Position numbers and translations under genes: made by a program. The notes below the pieces were generated by a model that was not told the origin of the DNA, searched no databases, and saw nothing but the letters and a program-made list of their open reading frames with translations. From the NCBI GenBank assembly GCA_013398295.1, contig VZSF01006715.1, forward strand, positions 72,322 through 136,321: a stretch of 64,000 nt of DNA. Reading direction: 5' to 3'. Each line of letters opens with the position of its first letter. The first letter of the stretch is position 1. This DNA comes from Chionis minor. Taxonomy: Eukaryota > Chordata > Aves > Charadriiformes > Chionididae. Below, one piece after another: positions 14,368 through 28,031 of the stretch.

Positions 14368-15187
14368 TTGATGGCTAGAGTACACCATCCGTGTGGGAAA
14401 ACCAATTTCCAGCCTTTGTTCTCCTTCACTTAGATGAAAGGTATCTCACCTACATTTCATTTTTTGCTCCAATTGGTAAACAACTTGGAGTGAAACTCTG
14501 ATCCCATTTAAAAGTCCTGCACACATGCAGAAAAAAATAGTGCTGAATTCACCGACTGTTTATCTATTTCAGGTATGGGAAATGGCAGAGCAGGGAATTT
14601 AATCTTTGTCATAGGTTTTCCTGGCTATGATCCTAAACACACAAGTTACTGTCTGCCCATCTGTGAGCTATATTCTCTCTGCCTCTCTGCTCTTGCCCCC
14701 TCCCCCTTTCCAGTCCTGAGGAGCAAATAAACAAAAATGGAAAAATGTTGATTTTCCACTGATGTGAAGTATATATATTCGAATCTTGGGAAATTCAGAT
14801 AGCACAACCAATTTACAATCCACAACCTGCAGTAAAATACTTGCAAAATCTATATAATAATACTTTTTGTAAAGTAAGAATTTTGTGATTGTTAGCCACT
14901 ATATTTTCCAGTGTTAGTCTCCTGTCTACTCAGCACAGACAAAACTAAAGATAGGGATGTAGATCTGATAAGATCACCATCTTGCAGTGCCTTTGGAGCT
15001 TTCCTTTTTCGAACGAATGACCTTTCTATTCAGTGCAAGGGTTGGCGTAAGGGGTGCAGCACTTCTTACTGTGCAGTTTCCTCCACAGAACATCGACATT
15101 AGTTTGCTTGAATCAAATTTCCTGTCTTGTTCTTTTTGGGGTGCTTAAGGAACTCAGAACTTCTGCGCTTCTCCTTCCTCAGCTGCT

Positions 15188-15214
15188 TTATATATATATA
15201 TACTTTTTTTTTTT
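15188..15214. repeat. (TA)n followed by T11
   Basis: A TA dinucleotide run of about 15 bases passes through one C into an 11-base T tract. Simple repeat, no gene signal. Confidence 0.8.
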
Positions 15215-17266
15215 AACTTTTTTCTCTTTGTTAGGTGGGGAAGATTTCATAATTGCTGTTCTGTGTGCATATATTAGCGGTTAGGGAATGATGTTTTATG
15301 ACATTTTTCCTGCCTGGTAGGAGGATTCAGCACGAAGTAGGACTGCTAATGAATTTAGATTCGGCAAGAGTGCCCAGATTTCTTGGCTAGAGGGTGTGCA
15401 TGTTCTTGTGCTTCAGCCATGGAGCGCATCTGTACCACACACTGCAACACTGGGTGGAGGAATACACTTCATACGAGTCAGTCTAAGAAACATTAGTACG
15501 AAAGAGAGAGCTTATCACATGATAAATTAACCTGCTTCTTATTCAGAGACAGCTTGATGATGTCTAACACCTTTTACATTACGTTGCCATGCATACTGTG
15601 GATATTCCTATAATGGCAACTTAGAGCAATATTCCATAGGTATACTTAAAAATGTGGGTTCCTGTGCTGTTTTCTGTGATGAAAGAATCATATTTTCAGT
15701 CAAAGAGTTTAGGAGATGCACTCGAGCATTCCTTCCCTTAAATGACAGTCTCTTATCTTTCTTCCTGTTGAAAAGGATATTTTCTTGGATATTTGCCCTC
15801 ATCATTAACGTACTTTGAAAATCAGTATGTTTGGTCTGTCTGCAGGAACAGGGAGATTGTCAAATACAAGCCCTACCGCTATGTGACATTATTAAACATA
15901 TCTATCCTTTCTTTACTGAGTTATGTTTTGGGGAAATACTTATGTATTGAATTTCACCAGACATCATCTGATTTCTCTAATATGGGAGAACATCATGCAA
16001 AGGAAGATTCATTTTAAGGTAAATGCCAGCAATATCAAGATAGGCTTTGTGTGAAAAGGAAAAGAAAGGTCTCCAGCCACTAAATACCTGAGCACTCTGC
16101 AGTACGTGCAAACACATCCACAAATGATTGGGTGGACTGATGTGTTGGATTTCTCATGGGACATTGTTTGGAAGGCAAAACTAACCTACAGCAGTGCACG
16201 CTATGTAAGCCTGGGAAGCAGCAGCCTTGAGAAAATGTTTTTGGAATGCAGCCTGGACACCTTCTGGGCAACACGAGACCTCACTAAACTCATTTCACTG
16301 CTTTTCGTAAAGTAGCCACATCACACTGAAGGTTGTTCTGCTTCGATGCTGCCTCATGGTCTGACACCTGAGAAGGCTGAAAGATCTCTCAGGCTGTCCA
16401 GCTGCTGCTGTTGACCTCGCATTTTTATCTCGCAGAAGACATCGATGCAAAGTTCAGACCACTGACAGAAGTGCAAAGTCTTTTCAGCCCCTACTGTAAA
16501 AACACTGAAAAACCTCACAGGCTGCTTTGAGAAAAACCAGAATGATTTCCGTCCTACCTCCACAACACAACATCTTTTGCCTGTTTTTCATCCTTCCCTC
16601 TTCGCACACACAGTACATATGCAAATGCATTTTCCCCTAGGAGAGAGAAGTGTGGTAGTGTATTGATAAAAGTTTTTCAGTGCCTGATGACATAAAATGA
16701 CTCAAATGAAAGGGAAGTTCAAGAGTTGAGCCGCAGACAAAATTGATTCAGATTTTGGATTATGTCTCCAATGAGCAGATATCATAACTACTGGCCCTGC
16801 AAGAACAGGCAATGTGTGTGAGGGATGCACAAAACACTGCCCCGCTGTAAAATATCCCGACAGTCTTCCAAATTAGACCTGCTACAACACACAGTAAAAT
16901 CAGTTTTATTTGAATTTCGGTGACTAAAAAGGCATTACTTTGAAATTGCACTGTCTAAACAAGAAGTCTTTGGTGCTGCTGAAGAAATTGTATACTATAG
17001 TAATACTTAATACCGTACTGTTTTGCAGTAGTAAGTAGTAATAATTAGCATACAGAGATGTCTTGGAAATATTTGTAGGCTAAGGCATACCTGGTAAATG
17101 TATTCATAATCTTACATTTAATATAGACATAAAATCTGCTCCCAAAGCCTCAAGTGACCAGAGCAACATAGGGAAGAGAGGTGTCGCATACCAGGATCAT
17201 AGCTTTAAAACAGAGGGCACCTCAGAGTATATTTGTTACGTAGTCTAAAGTATAGACATTCCATCT

Positions 17267-17303
17267 TCCTTTTCTTTTTCTTTTTCTTTTTTTTTTTTTT
17301 TTT
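17267..17303. repeat. T-rich tract with (TTTTC) units
   Basis: Repeats of TTTTC pass into an uninterrupted T run. On the minus strand this is an A/G-rich tract that translates to a poly-lysine segment in a chance frame. Confidence 0.85.
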
Positions 17304-17571
17304 AAATAAAGTGTTCAGATAACCTAGAAATACTGTAAGAAACCAGCTATACCAAATGCTAAGACACTGAGGGTCAATCACATTTTGGACCACAGCATAC
17401 GTCTTCAAAGGTAATTTTTTTTCTACCTGACTAGTTGAATTTTGTTAGCACTATCATGGACATATTCTTACAACATGTAGGGGTTTTTTAGCGTGAAATA
17501 ATCCTAATTTGGAAAAAGAAACCCTGTAGTGTCTCTACTGTGTAGTGTATTAGTCACCCTATCCTTTACAG

Positions 17572-17861
17572 ATTAAGCTTTTTGGCATTATAGGAGAAAT
17601 CATCTGCTACATACTGGCATCAAGCAAAAGCAGATTCATAAACTCTGCCCTTAATCTCTCTTTCAGTTTTCTTCCAATTAGAAACAATCTTTTGCTGATA
17701 CTCTAATTAATACTTACACATTAAAATATTAGGCATTATAGCAGAAATCATCTGTTATATTCTTGCATAAAGCAAAACTAGGTTTGTAAGCCCTTGCCCT
17801 TAATCTTTCTTTCAATTTTCTTTCATTTAAAAACAATCTTTCCCCAATAGTCTAATTAATG
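17572..17861. repeat. Diverged tandem duplication, two units, period about 148 bp
   Basis: Two adjacent copies can be aligned along their whole length: about 17572-17712 and 17720-17861. Both start ATTAA...GGCATTATAG, both contain AGAAATCATCTG, CCCTTAATCT and AAACAATCTT in the same order, and both end TCTAATTAAT. The two AT-rich units differ at many scattered positions, so the duplication is old. No third unit follows. The shared TCTAATTAAT contains a TAATTA homeodomain-type core. No known repeat family is recognised. Confidence 0.85.
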
Positions 17862-18179
17862 CAAATGATATTCATGATTAGTTAGTATTATGCTAATCTG
17901 AGCCCCAAATTTACCTAAATCTACATGGTGTTGTCTGAGTACCAGATTGCTTTGGGTTTCTAAGTAAAATTACATTAGCCTGCCAGCTGTACAAAACGCC
18001 ATGATAGAGTAGAAATCCAAGCAAATCATCAAGATTACATTAGTTTTGTTTCTTAATGAACAACTGTTTGCATTAGGGATTACAGACAAATTATGGTTTT
18101 CCTCTCTGTACCCAGGCAGCCAGGCATCTGTTGAGAAGTTTCATTTTTTTTCCTGACTATCCCTAAATTGATTGTGGAG

Positions 18180-18660
18180 CGCTAAGGCAGAGAGACGGGT
18201 CTAATATTTCGCGTAATTGCGGTTTTTTTTCCATTACAAAGCGACCAATACTCTGGGGCCCACTGCTAACCTCGAATGCCTGTCTTCCACTGCTGCCTGG
18301 AATGCGGGAGAAACCTGAGTGGGTTTTTGGGTTTTTTGGGGTTTTTTTTAGAGAGGTATCAGTCACCCAGCTTCTCCTCTCCTCCTACAGAAGCAGATTA
18401 CCTACCTTAGAGCCATACCTGCTTGCCGCTATGCTTCAAGCCAGTTTCCAAAACTGTGCTGGTGCCATTCCCGCTGCTCTGACACAAACACTGCGCCGCC
18501 AAAAAAAAGCATGGTGGGTGGAAAACAGAGCACCGGGGCTTACACTTCGTAGCCTGTGTTAACAGAGCACGCAGGGAAACCGAGCTACGCGGGGCTGGGT
18601 GATAATGAACGTGGCACCACCAAGACTGCTAATCTTTAAAGTGTAACGACGAAGCACCGC
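18180..18660. other. CpG-containing moderate-GC segment
   Basis: Scattered CpGs (for example near 18179, 18210, 18241, 18304, 18471, 18494, 18580 and 18650) stand out against the CpG-poor intron. The segment includes a G/T-rich run at 18319-18349 with three G runs separated by T runs. No open frame with a recognisable product or good splice sites is present. An internal regulatory element or an unrecognised alternative first exon are possible. Support is compositional only. Confidence 0.3.
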
Positions 18661-19125
18661 TTTGCCTATGTACGCCCTTCAGCAGCCTGTTCAATTTTGT
18701 CCCTGTTTCGTGTCAAACTGCTGTAACGTGCTTGTTATTATGTTCTGCTTGATTTAATTACGCTCCTAGTGTACAGGTTTACTCATTCTTCCGTGCACTA
18801 ATCTCGTCTCCAGAACTCACACTGTGACAGCTCATTATTGTCGGCAAAAATGTAGGGCGCTGATAGGAAAAGAAAGGCTCTGATACATTCATCATTGTGC
18901 ATCAAGACCTCCTGATTACAAGATACAAGTAACAAGCTAATTGTGGATCAATCTGTGGAGTGCAGGATGGTAAAGGGCAGGTAAATCACCATCCGTGTCT
19001 TGAATGACAATACCAAGGAGCAGCAAAATAATTCTGGGCGATTTTTTACCCTGTGCCAGGCCCTGCGCTAATATTACAACCCTCTCTTCGCCCACCCGGA
19101 GCATCAGATGTGTACAAACGTGCAC
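18660..19125. other. Candidate conserved non-coding element
   Basis: This stretch has balanced base composition, no simple repeats and no transposon signature, and lies in the intron of a developmental transcription-factor gene. It includes homeodomain-type motifs such as GATTTAATTACG near 18750 and GCTAATTGTGG near 18936. Regions of this kind around NFI genes are often enhancers. Conservation itself cannot be judged from one sequence, so this is inference. Confidence 0.25.
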
Positions 19126-19261
19126 CGAAGGGCACTGCCACTGTTGTGGAATTTGTTAGGAAACCCTACCCAAATACCCTCGAGAACACAACCTCCCTTT
19201 CACTTCCTCCAAATGGTCAGTTTGAGTAGTTTTAATTAATTTTAGCAACAACATATGAAGT

Positions 19262-19291
19262 AAAAAAAAAAAAAAAAAGCAAAAAAAAAAA
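19262..19291. repeat. A17-GC-A11 homopolymer
   Basis: Two A runs separated by GC. Simple low-complexity DNA. Confidence 0.85.
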
Positions 19292-21048
19292 TTAAGCTGA
19301 CAGATATCTTTTCTATTTATAGCCAATAATGCATATTCCAGACTTTCTTCTGTAGTCTTTCAAGTTTCTTATTGCAAACTACTGCAGAAAAAGACCGCTC
19401 TCCATTTAATTTCATATGCTGACAAAACAAATCTGAAAATATCTGCATATCAGGTCTACAACAAATGCTACAAAAGCTATCATGTTATAAAACTCATTTG
19501 AGAGTTCAAGGAAAAGTCTAAGTGGCTTCCAAAATGCTTTTAAAAAATTATTTATTAGGACACCTTTGTCTGAAACAGGTGAGATGTAGTTCTGTCTTCA
19601 CTGGGTCTTATTAAACACAGCAGTTTAAATTGGAGCAAGATGAAATCAGGCCTTTTACTTGGAAAGGTGCCTAAGAGCTAAAACAAATGAGTGTTTTCCC
19701 CTCCATGCTTGTCACATTAGGTACTTCTGTATGGACATTTATTTTTGCTGTTGACAATACACACAGAAAATGAAAATAGCCACTAAAATTAGTCACGGAG
19801 GGGACAACCTTCACATTAGATGCCAGAAAACTTCTGATTCCACATCAGTATCACTTGAGATACAGAGATTTACAAATACCATATCAGAAATGCCAGGCAT
19901 TATACCACATAAATCAAATTATTTGCTCCAAGAATAAATAAGATGTTTCAGAATTTAAAACCCCCTACAATTTCTGCAGTGCTAAAAGACATTGAAAAGG
20001 CAATTAGATGGACTGAAAATGAGTGGTTATATGCTGTTCAGGGTAGACGTTCTATCAGGTCAATGATACGCCAGTTTGCCTATTGATTTGTGAAAGAACA
20101 CTAACAATTAATTATATTTTGCTCTAGCACTTATCAGTGAGATACCTTAAGGTAATTCTAGTAGCACAATCGAAAAACACATCTGGATGAAGTGGTCTGA
20201 AGATCACTGTGCCACATTAACTTTGGGTAAGAGTTTTTAGCAATTCAGAACTAATGTGCCATTGCTGTTAATGTCCTAATCTAAGTTTTTGCACAAGTAT
20301 TTGTGCAGCAGTGTTAACCATATTGTAATTTACCTGAGCAAGAATAAAAGGACTTCTTCTCCCTTCTCTCCCTAACAAATACTCCTTGTTTAAAGCTATT
20401 TCAGCCTCAGATGGAACTCATAATGTTTTCCCTTCTGGAATCATTTCCAGGTTCTTAACTGGGTTGGCTGAAAAGAACATATTTGTGTGACAAGTCACAA
20501 CATGAAATTGGAGTTAGGCGCATCACAGGTAGGTGTAAAGCAAAGAGCACATTGGTGCCATGGTGCTGCTGGTGGGAATCAACCAGAACAGCTACTGAAG
20601 ACTTCAATAATAATTCAAATTAAGCAGATGGCTAACTGAGTTCAGATTCTGCCTCATGAGTCCTCACCTGCCACTTGGACTTGCTAATTATGTGTACCAA
20701 GGACAGAAAATTCAAGGTCTTTAGGACGGTGCTGTGCCCCTGTAGAGCTGGAGTTCAAGCCCAGGCGTGAAGTGGAAGCCAGTGCTGCTGCTGCGTCTGC
20801 CGTGAGTGTTGGGTGGATAGATGTCAGCCTCCAGGTCAGATCCATTTAATACCACCTTCTCACGTTGGGCTCGTGAAAATGCACTCAAAAATAAATTTGA
20901 CTGATGGGCCAATTAACCTCATAATACATTTATGCAGACTTATGTAGACCGTATTCTCCTTTCTTAGTGTGACAGGGTCCTATACTGCTGTTACTGCCAG
21001 GGAAAACAGTGTTGTGAAATAAGAAACCATAGCAGTATTGTGGGCAGC

Positions 21049-21082
21049 AGACAGACAGACAGACAAACAAAAAAACAAACAC
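21049..21082. repeat. (AGAC)n and A-rich simple repeat
   Basis: Four AGAC units lead into an AAAC-rich stretch. A minus-strand frame across it gives a Val/Phe/Cys-rich peptide that is a repeat artefact. Confidence 0.8.
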
Positions 21083-24000
21083 CGCCACCTTCCCCACAGT
21101 ATCCCCAAGGATACCACTGAGAAATCCTTGATTTGCAGACACACATGCAGGAATAATATTGTGGCTGGGAAGGCGAGGCAGTAAGCTCTGCTTAAGAAAT
21201 ATCAGCACGTCCGCAGAGATGTTCTCGCAGATAAAAACCTCATGAGCCTTCCAGGGTGGTGCAATAAATCTCAGCAGTTTCTGAAACCAAGTTAATTTCT
21301 ACTTTGAGGTAACACAGTGATGCCTTGGTATATGGAATCAGCATATTTAGTTATTGCCAGTGACTCTTGTAGAATACCCTTTTGTGGTTAACTAAGAGGC
21401 AATTTTAATGGTGTTACAAAAGTAGAGCTCCTCAAAACCTGAAAAAGGTAGTTAGAACAAACAAACACGAGTCTGCCAGAGCAAACAGAATACGACTGGT
21501 TAAATAGGACAATTTGGCAGCGCCACAATATGAGATATTTCAAATGCTTAACTAGTTTAAAAGCCTGGTATTAAAAGATTCAGTTGGATCCTCTACTCAT
21601 TTTTAAGGGGAACTTGTCTGCTATATTGTATCCACAATTCTCATGACCAACAGGTTTTGGTAACAGCATTCTCTTAGAGATGGCTTACATTAAATGGCAG
21701 ACCACATAACTTTATTGGATCAAATTTATTACATAGAAAAAATAAAAAGTCTTCATAATGAGGAAGAAATCAAAACCCTTATGTCACATCTCCTTGAGCA
21801 CTGGGAAAACTTACACCTAGTCTAACCTGCCTGTGCACAGCCTTTCCTTGATTTGCAAAGAATGCATTTCACTTTGATATTCCCTGAGAAGCAAGACATC
21901 ATTTAAAAGGATGCTACATAGAAAATCTCCCCAATGAGTATTTAATATCTTTCAGAAATTGACATTTGACAATGTGAGATTTGAAATTTGACATTGAACC
22001 TCTGCTTAACAAAATAGATCTGTCATTGCATGTACATGCTAGTGCAAGGACAGAACAACTCAAGTATTTGCATGACATTGCAAGGTACAAGATCTGTTAA
22101 AATATTTGATTGTGTGGTTTTGTTCAGAATTCTGAATAGCTCTAGTAAAATTAAGACAGTTAATGGTATCACTGTATAACTGCACAAAGTGGTAAAGTTG
22201 TTTGCAGCAGTTGAAACAGACGACAAAAGTTCTTATTTATATAAGCTTTACAGATTTTATTCATTCTCAATGCAGTTTTTACTTCTTTAAACTGTCTCTG
22301 TCATGATGCTATTATCTGAGACACACTATGTCAATTCTAGCTAATACCTAACTATCTCTTATTTCTATCAAGTATTAATGGAGTGGCTTTCTCACCCTTT
22401 TTTTCCACTAGTAACTTATATTTATAATTTAAATTGCAAAAAGAAATTGCAGAAACCTTCAGCTATCTGCCTTTATTTTAGGTCTTCCATTTCTTCAGTG
22501 AAGTTGCTTTATTTAAGGTTGTAAATCTCATGTCTTACACGAGGAGTCTTAAAACATCTCTTAAAGAGTAAATACGTTTCCAGTTTTAATAGATTTTTCA
22601 ATCTATCAGTATCAGAGTGTAAAAAACTGAGCTTTATTTCTTCAGAATTTTGACTCAACAATCTCCAAATAACATCAGAGAAAAATTACCATGAATGTGA
22701 AAGAACAGACCGATAACTTCAGAACAGGAAAAAAGCAACTTTATTATGAGTTGCATAAGATTTCTGTGGGTCCTACAGAAGATTCAGCTACACCAAGGTA
22801 CCATAGCTTGCTTGGTAGATGAATTTCCTCAATCACAACACATGTTCAGGTAAGTTACAAAGGAAAACTGTCATTGAACAGGTACATGAAAGGCCAGTGC
22901 TAATTACATCTTGAATACTACAGGCTGTATAAATTACAGACAGCTTATATAAAGCACAACCACATTTTACATGCTGTAGATACATGCTTTAGAATGAAAT
23001 AGACACTTTCTCCCGATTTCTGTGAACTTTGGATCGATCACGCCTTAAGGCAACACAATGCACGCATATTGAGACATGCAGTCACATGCACACCAATGTA
23101 TGTTTATTATATTGTTGATGTTCGGCTTTCTTCATAAGAAAACAGCTAATATTGCCCAACTGAACAGGCAAAAGCAGGTGCTGTCAGGCTGCCTGTGCGG
23201 AGCTCTTGCTGGACACAAGTATGATGCACAAGTAGAAAAAGTTGTTTTGCTCAGAAGGTGCTGCAACTGCTAAACACCTCACGGTAGCAAATCTAACTGG
23301 AAGTACATAGCTAACATGCAAGGAACTGAAAAGGAAAAGACGCAGAGGAATTAGAAAAATATGTGCTTGTGAATAAGCACAAATATCTTTTTCCTGTCTA
23401 AAAGGACTCATTTTTTATAAATCGGCAATGAAGAGTTATTAAACATTCTATACCAGGGTACACTGTTAGCCTTGCAATTCCCTGCTACTTCTAGGCTTTG
23501 CCTTCATGAAGAAAGATTATTCCCCTGTTCCATAATAAAAAAACATTAAACAATAGAAACGAACTTTTATCCAAGTTTTGCAGTCCTCCAGGCAGATCTT
23601 TCTGATTTTAAACAATCTAATTCTGAGACATACTAAGTATACATAGCACCTGAGCCAGATATTTATTATAGACTAAAATGTAACTGTACTGAACAAAAAC
23701 TAAAACCAAAATATTTACAATGTCTCATAAGCACACACAGTGAGTCTTTAAAAAAGACATCTTTTGGCTAATCAGTCAGAGTAAGTATTACATAGCTAAT
23801 AAAGGATCTTGTAATAAGTTATGTACACTGATTGCATTTTTGTGTAAGTAAGGGAAACTGAACAAGGGCTTACCAATATAACCTTGAGCTAACCTTTCTT
23901 TTTACCCACTCACCCCCTTGAAATTTATGAAATTAAGATATTGTGTTCTAGGTCCATGAATAAGCACAGCATGTTCAATATGTCCACAGTTATACTGACA

Positions 24001-24887
24001 TTTGTTTCTAAATCATTTAATTAAAAGTCATTATTGAGAACAAAGGATTCATTAACAAGCTGTACAGCTGAACAACTGATGGAGTTGTTATGTTATGAAT
24101 ATCATTTTGATCCAAATTAGAAAACTGCACAGATGTGCTGCTGCAAAATATTGACATACTGCAACTCCCTTGGAATGTGATTAACATTTGCGGTAAACCA
24201 AAAAGTACATTAAAACATGGCTTTACTAATAAATTTAGGATGGGAATAATTCTTTTAATGCTGAAATATAGCATCTAAATTGTTATTATTTTTACCTCCA
24301 TTTGGGATTATATACCCTATTAATACAGCCTTAATACTACATGAAATCTCTCTTTTTAAAAATACTTATTTCTGAAAGTGAAAACAGAGTAGAACAGAAA
24401 AGTGATAAACTTCGTATTGATAAACTTTTTGTTCCAAAAAACCAAGTTGTTATGATGGTTTTGATCATAAGATCAAGCCATTCAGCAAAAAGAAATGTGC
24501 AATATTTGCAACAAATCAGAAATTCCTGGTGTTCTCTGGATTGTTCTTAACACAAATCTGTGATTTTAGTACTTTTGTCCAACAGTTTTGAATAGGCAGA
24601 TTATTTTTTCATTCTCTATCTCTACTGCAAATGGATGCATATATGTGTACAAAAATAGCATTTTGAGATTAGGAAGAAGACATTTAGAATACATATTTCG
24701 ACTCTATAGATTTACATGCAAATGATCTGGCAACCAGAAACATGCATTCAGACTTTGGCACAGATTTAACCAAATAGCCTTCAATAGGTGCCTGAGATGT
24801 AAATATTTGGAAGCCTTTCCCACAAGAAAAACCCAACAGCCTAATAACAGTGCCACAAAGTTTTGTAAATAGCTACTTAGATCTGAG

Positions 24888-24929
24888 TTTTTAAATCTGC
24901 AAAGTGATGAATTTTTAAATCTGCAAAGT
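24888..24929. repeat. Short direct duplication of an 18-bp word
   Basis: TTTTTAAATCTGCAAAGT occurs at 24888-24905 and again at 24912-24929 with no mismatch, separated by six bases. This is a recent small tandem duplication without coding content. Confidence 0.85.
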
Positions 24930-26999
24930 CAATCACAAAACACCGTATGACTGTAATCCCAAACTAGCCCTTTGCCAGTAATGAAAAGACAGTAAAAAAT
25001 ATCTAGTGTTTCTATGGGTATCATCCTCTCAATCACCTTCATTATCATTCCTCCTTGCTTTACAAATGAAGATCTTTCAATAAAAAAATTCTAGAGTATT
25101 TGCCAGCTGTACTGAACACTACTTGATATACCTGTCTCTTCATTGAATATGTTTTTTCCCTCATGACACAGTTAAAAGCAAAAATTATATTATGCACAAT
25201 GAAGACCGTCACACTACAACCGTCTAAAAAACTCAGATAGTCAGTTAACAATTCTCCATATATTTCCTGTTATTTAATTTATTAAAAGTTTACTTTTGTT
25301 TGCACTTGGTTGTTTATTGCATTCTCAGTAGAACTTTCACCTTCCTGTGTTTTAGTAAATACATCTGTATTCAAGAGAACACAGATGGAGACAGTGTGTA
25401 ATTTCTGTTTGTTTGGTTTTTCTCTATCAAATGTATTTGCTATTATTATAGCTAAATAAAAGAATTTGAATGAAATAAAATGTAAGCTAGGAAACAATGA
25501 AGCAGTACTACAATACCATAGATGGATAACACAGATTTTACTTACTAAACACTCACTCCACTTAAGAGAAAGACAGAATATTGTTTTCCAGAGAATAGTT
25601 TCAATGTAATTACTTTTTTAAAGAAAATTTTAAAAGAAGCCATTATTTTAGGAAAATTCAAGCTAAACTTGATGTTGAATATCTGTGCTGCAAAATAATT
25701 ATAAAGTAGATAGCTTATCTATACTGAAAAAACGCCAAGTTTTGTAATGATGCCTGTCATAATAGCATTTGTTAATGAACTTTTTAATAACTATGAGTGA
25801 CCGTCTTAATACATTATTTCCTGCTCCCCACAAGGCATTTGCAATTCAGTGTTTACAATCATTCAGGAAAAGCGGAAACAGAAAACTAAACAAGTCTGCC
25901 TTTTTTTTTTCTTTGCTCAGAACTCTCAAGATTTTACTTACACGGCATATTCCTGATAGGAATTTACTACAAATAAAATAAACTCTGTGATAATATTTTG
26001 TACTCTATGGCACTGAAGCATAAGAGACTTCTCTTTTTTTGAGAGAAAACAATTCACAGTACACATGGGTTTACCTTAGGATTCTAAACCGGCAACTTTA
26101 TAAATTAGAAATACGATGCAAAATAGAATGCACAGCTAAAACATCATTTCATTTTCACCCATACTTAACAGTCAAGCATTTTAAAACTCTCTTTCTATAG
26201 CGTGCATGAAATACACACTTGTGACAGTGAACATTTACATTACCTGTATTTTACATATTACTGTTCAGGATAAAATACTGCATGCAGTGAAAGTATTGAT
26301 TTTCTTTTCCCTTTGGAAGCAATGCCAGCTTACTGAAAGCTATCCTTAGAGAAACTTTTATTAAACTTAAGACATGCTGCTTAAGAAAACCAAGCCTTTG
26401 TACATGCAATGCTAAGGAAATCTGCTACACAAATATTTCATAGTGCCTATGTCTAAACATGTCAGACACTTTAACAGCTCTTTACAATAATGTACACGCT
26501 TACAATAAAAGTCTGATTAAAGATCTAAACATGAATCTAAGCATAATGCTACACACAGTGGAACTCCCAGCAAAAAAGTAGGTTCACAGCTTTTAATCAT
26601 TTACTTTCCTCCTCTGTCCCTTTCTAAAGTAACAGGCATGTTCATACCGCAGTCATTCAACAAGTAGCAAAGACAGAAAAAGTCTCCTTCCCTGTATTCA
26701 GAAAGCACAGACACGATCACAAACGGCAAACATAATTTAAATCGAATACTCCCTTCAGGTATGATACCCTCACTGAAGGCACGTATCAACATCCACCTTT
26801 GGAAAGATAATGAAGTCCTTGCAAAGCAGTGTTGGAAGGCAGTTATAATCAGAAAGCTGCCTTCTGTCCAGGCACTGGGACGTGCTATTCACTGGTGCTC
26901 CCCAGACCCACCGCCCACGAATAAAGTGCCTATTGTCTCAGCACTGTACTAATTGTGAAAAAGCAGCCCATGCAGAAAGCATAACAGTTATCCAGACAA

Positions 27000-27770
27000 A
27001 CAAGCAAAGGCAATCAACGGAGGAATGAAAAGGGTAAAAATACACAACCAGACAAAGCAACCCAAGAATGAAATTAATATTCATAATGGAATGCTAGCCA
27101 GCAGAAGGTCCCTTTCATGGCATGGCTGTTGCATACAAGAGACCATTGTCCACACACAGCAAAATCGGTATATGGACAAAACTCTGTGTAGCTCTGCTGA
27201 GCAGAAAAGCTTTTCGTTCCCAAAACACTTGCTCCTGGCCCCCCTGTTTTGAAACAAAGTTTTGGGCTCCTTTGCCCGGCAACATTAAAAAAGTTGTCTC
27301 TCAGGTCCACCCTTCCCTGAACTCTGCAAGCTTTTTTTTTTCCCACCTCCCCGCTTTCATTTGCAGCTGTATAAATATGAACAAAAAAGCCATGCTCGTC
27401 CTAACAAAGAAAAAATGGACTGAATATGCATATCCTCATTAACTAAATTTAATTATGACAAGCGGCATATTAATCAGTAGTTGCTCCAGTTACTGCATTC
27501 ATTGGAAGGGAGGAGGACTCCAAATTAAGGGGAAGTGTGGGGGACAATTGCATACTGATTAGGAGTCTGCTCACAACATGATACAATACACTTTCTAAAT
27601 AATTATTCGGAGGAAACAGAATAAAGAGGCAGATTGCTCTATTTTTAAGACCAACTCAAGAACAATTAGCCAACAGCATGATGACAAGGCTGCTTTCTTT
27701 TTTCCCGTAACTGCTTCCACCTCCACATTCTCACACCAACTAGCTTGGCAAGCACGGCAAAATTTGCATT
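27000..27770. other. Candidate conserved non-coding region just inside NFIB intron 1
   Basis: The region downstream of the NFIB alternative first exon is free of obvious repeats and is dense in homeodomain and POU-like words, for example CATTAACTAAATTTAATTATG near 27438, GGCATATTAATCAG near 27464 and AAATAATTATTCGG near 27596. A TTGGCAAGCACGGCAA word at 27745 resembles a degenerate full NFI site (TTGGC-N5-GCCAA). Regulatory function is inferred from composition and position only. Confidence 0.25.
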
Positions 27771-27774
27771 TCAT

Positions 27775-27846
27775 GGGGGGGTGAGGAAGGGGGGGAAGAA
27801 GAGAGAGAGCAAGGGAGGAAGAAGAAGAAAAAGGAGAAAGAAAAAT
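27775..27846. repeat. Polypurine tract (G- and GA-rich)
   Basis: Over 70 bases are almost purely A and G on the plus strand, starting with G runs of seven and about eight and continuing as GA and GAA units. Such a tract can form triplex or quadruplex structures. It lies about 300 bases into the intron after the NFIB alternative first exon. Confidence 0.8.
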
Positions 27847-28031
27847 CCCATGCTGTCCTCACTTGTTTTAAAAAGAAGGCCCATGCCACTACAGCAGCAG
27901 AGAAACCCTGTCTAGCTGACTGTGGTGTTTAGGAGCTCTACGGAGTCACTGAGCTGGAGCTGGAAACTTTGCACACTCTGAACTTTGCAGCACGTGCATG
28001 GCAAGAGCGAAGGAGGAGTTCAGAAAGGGGG

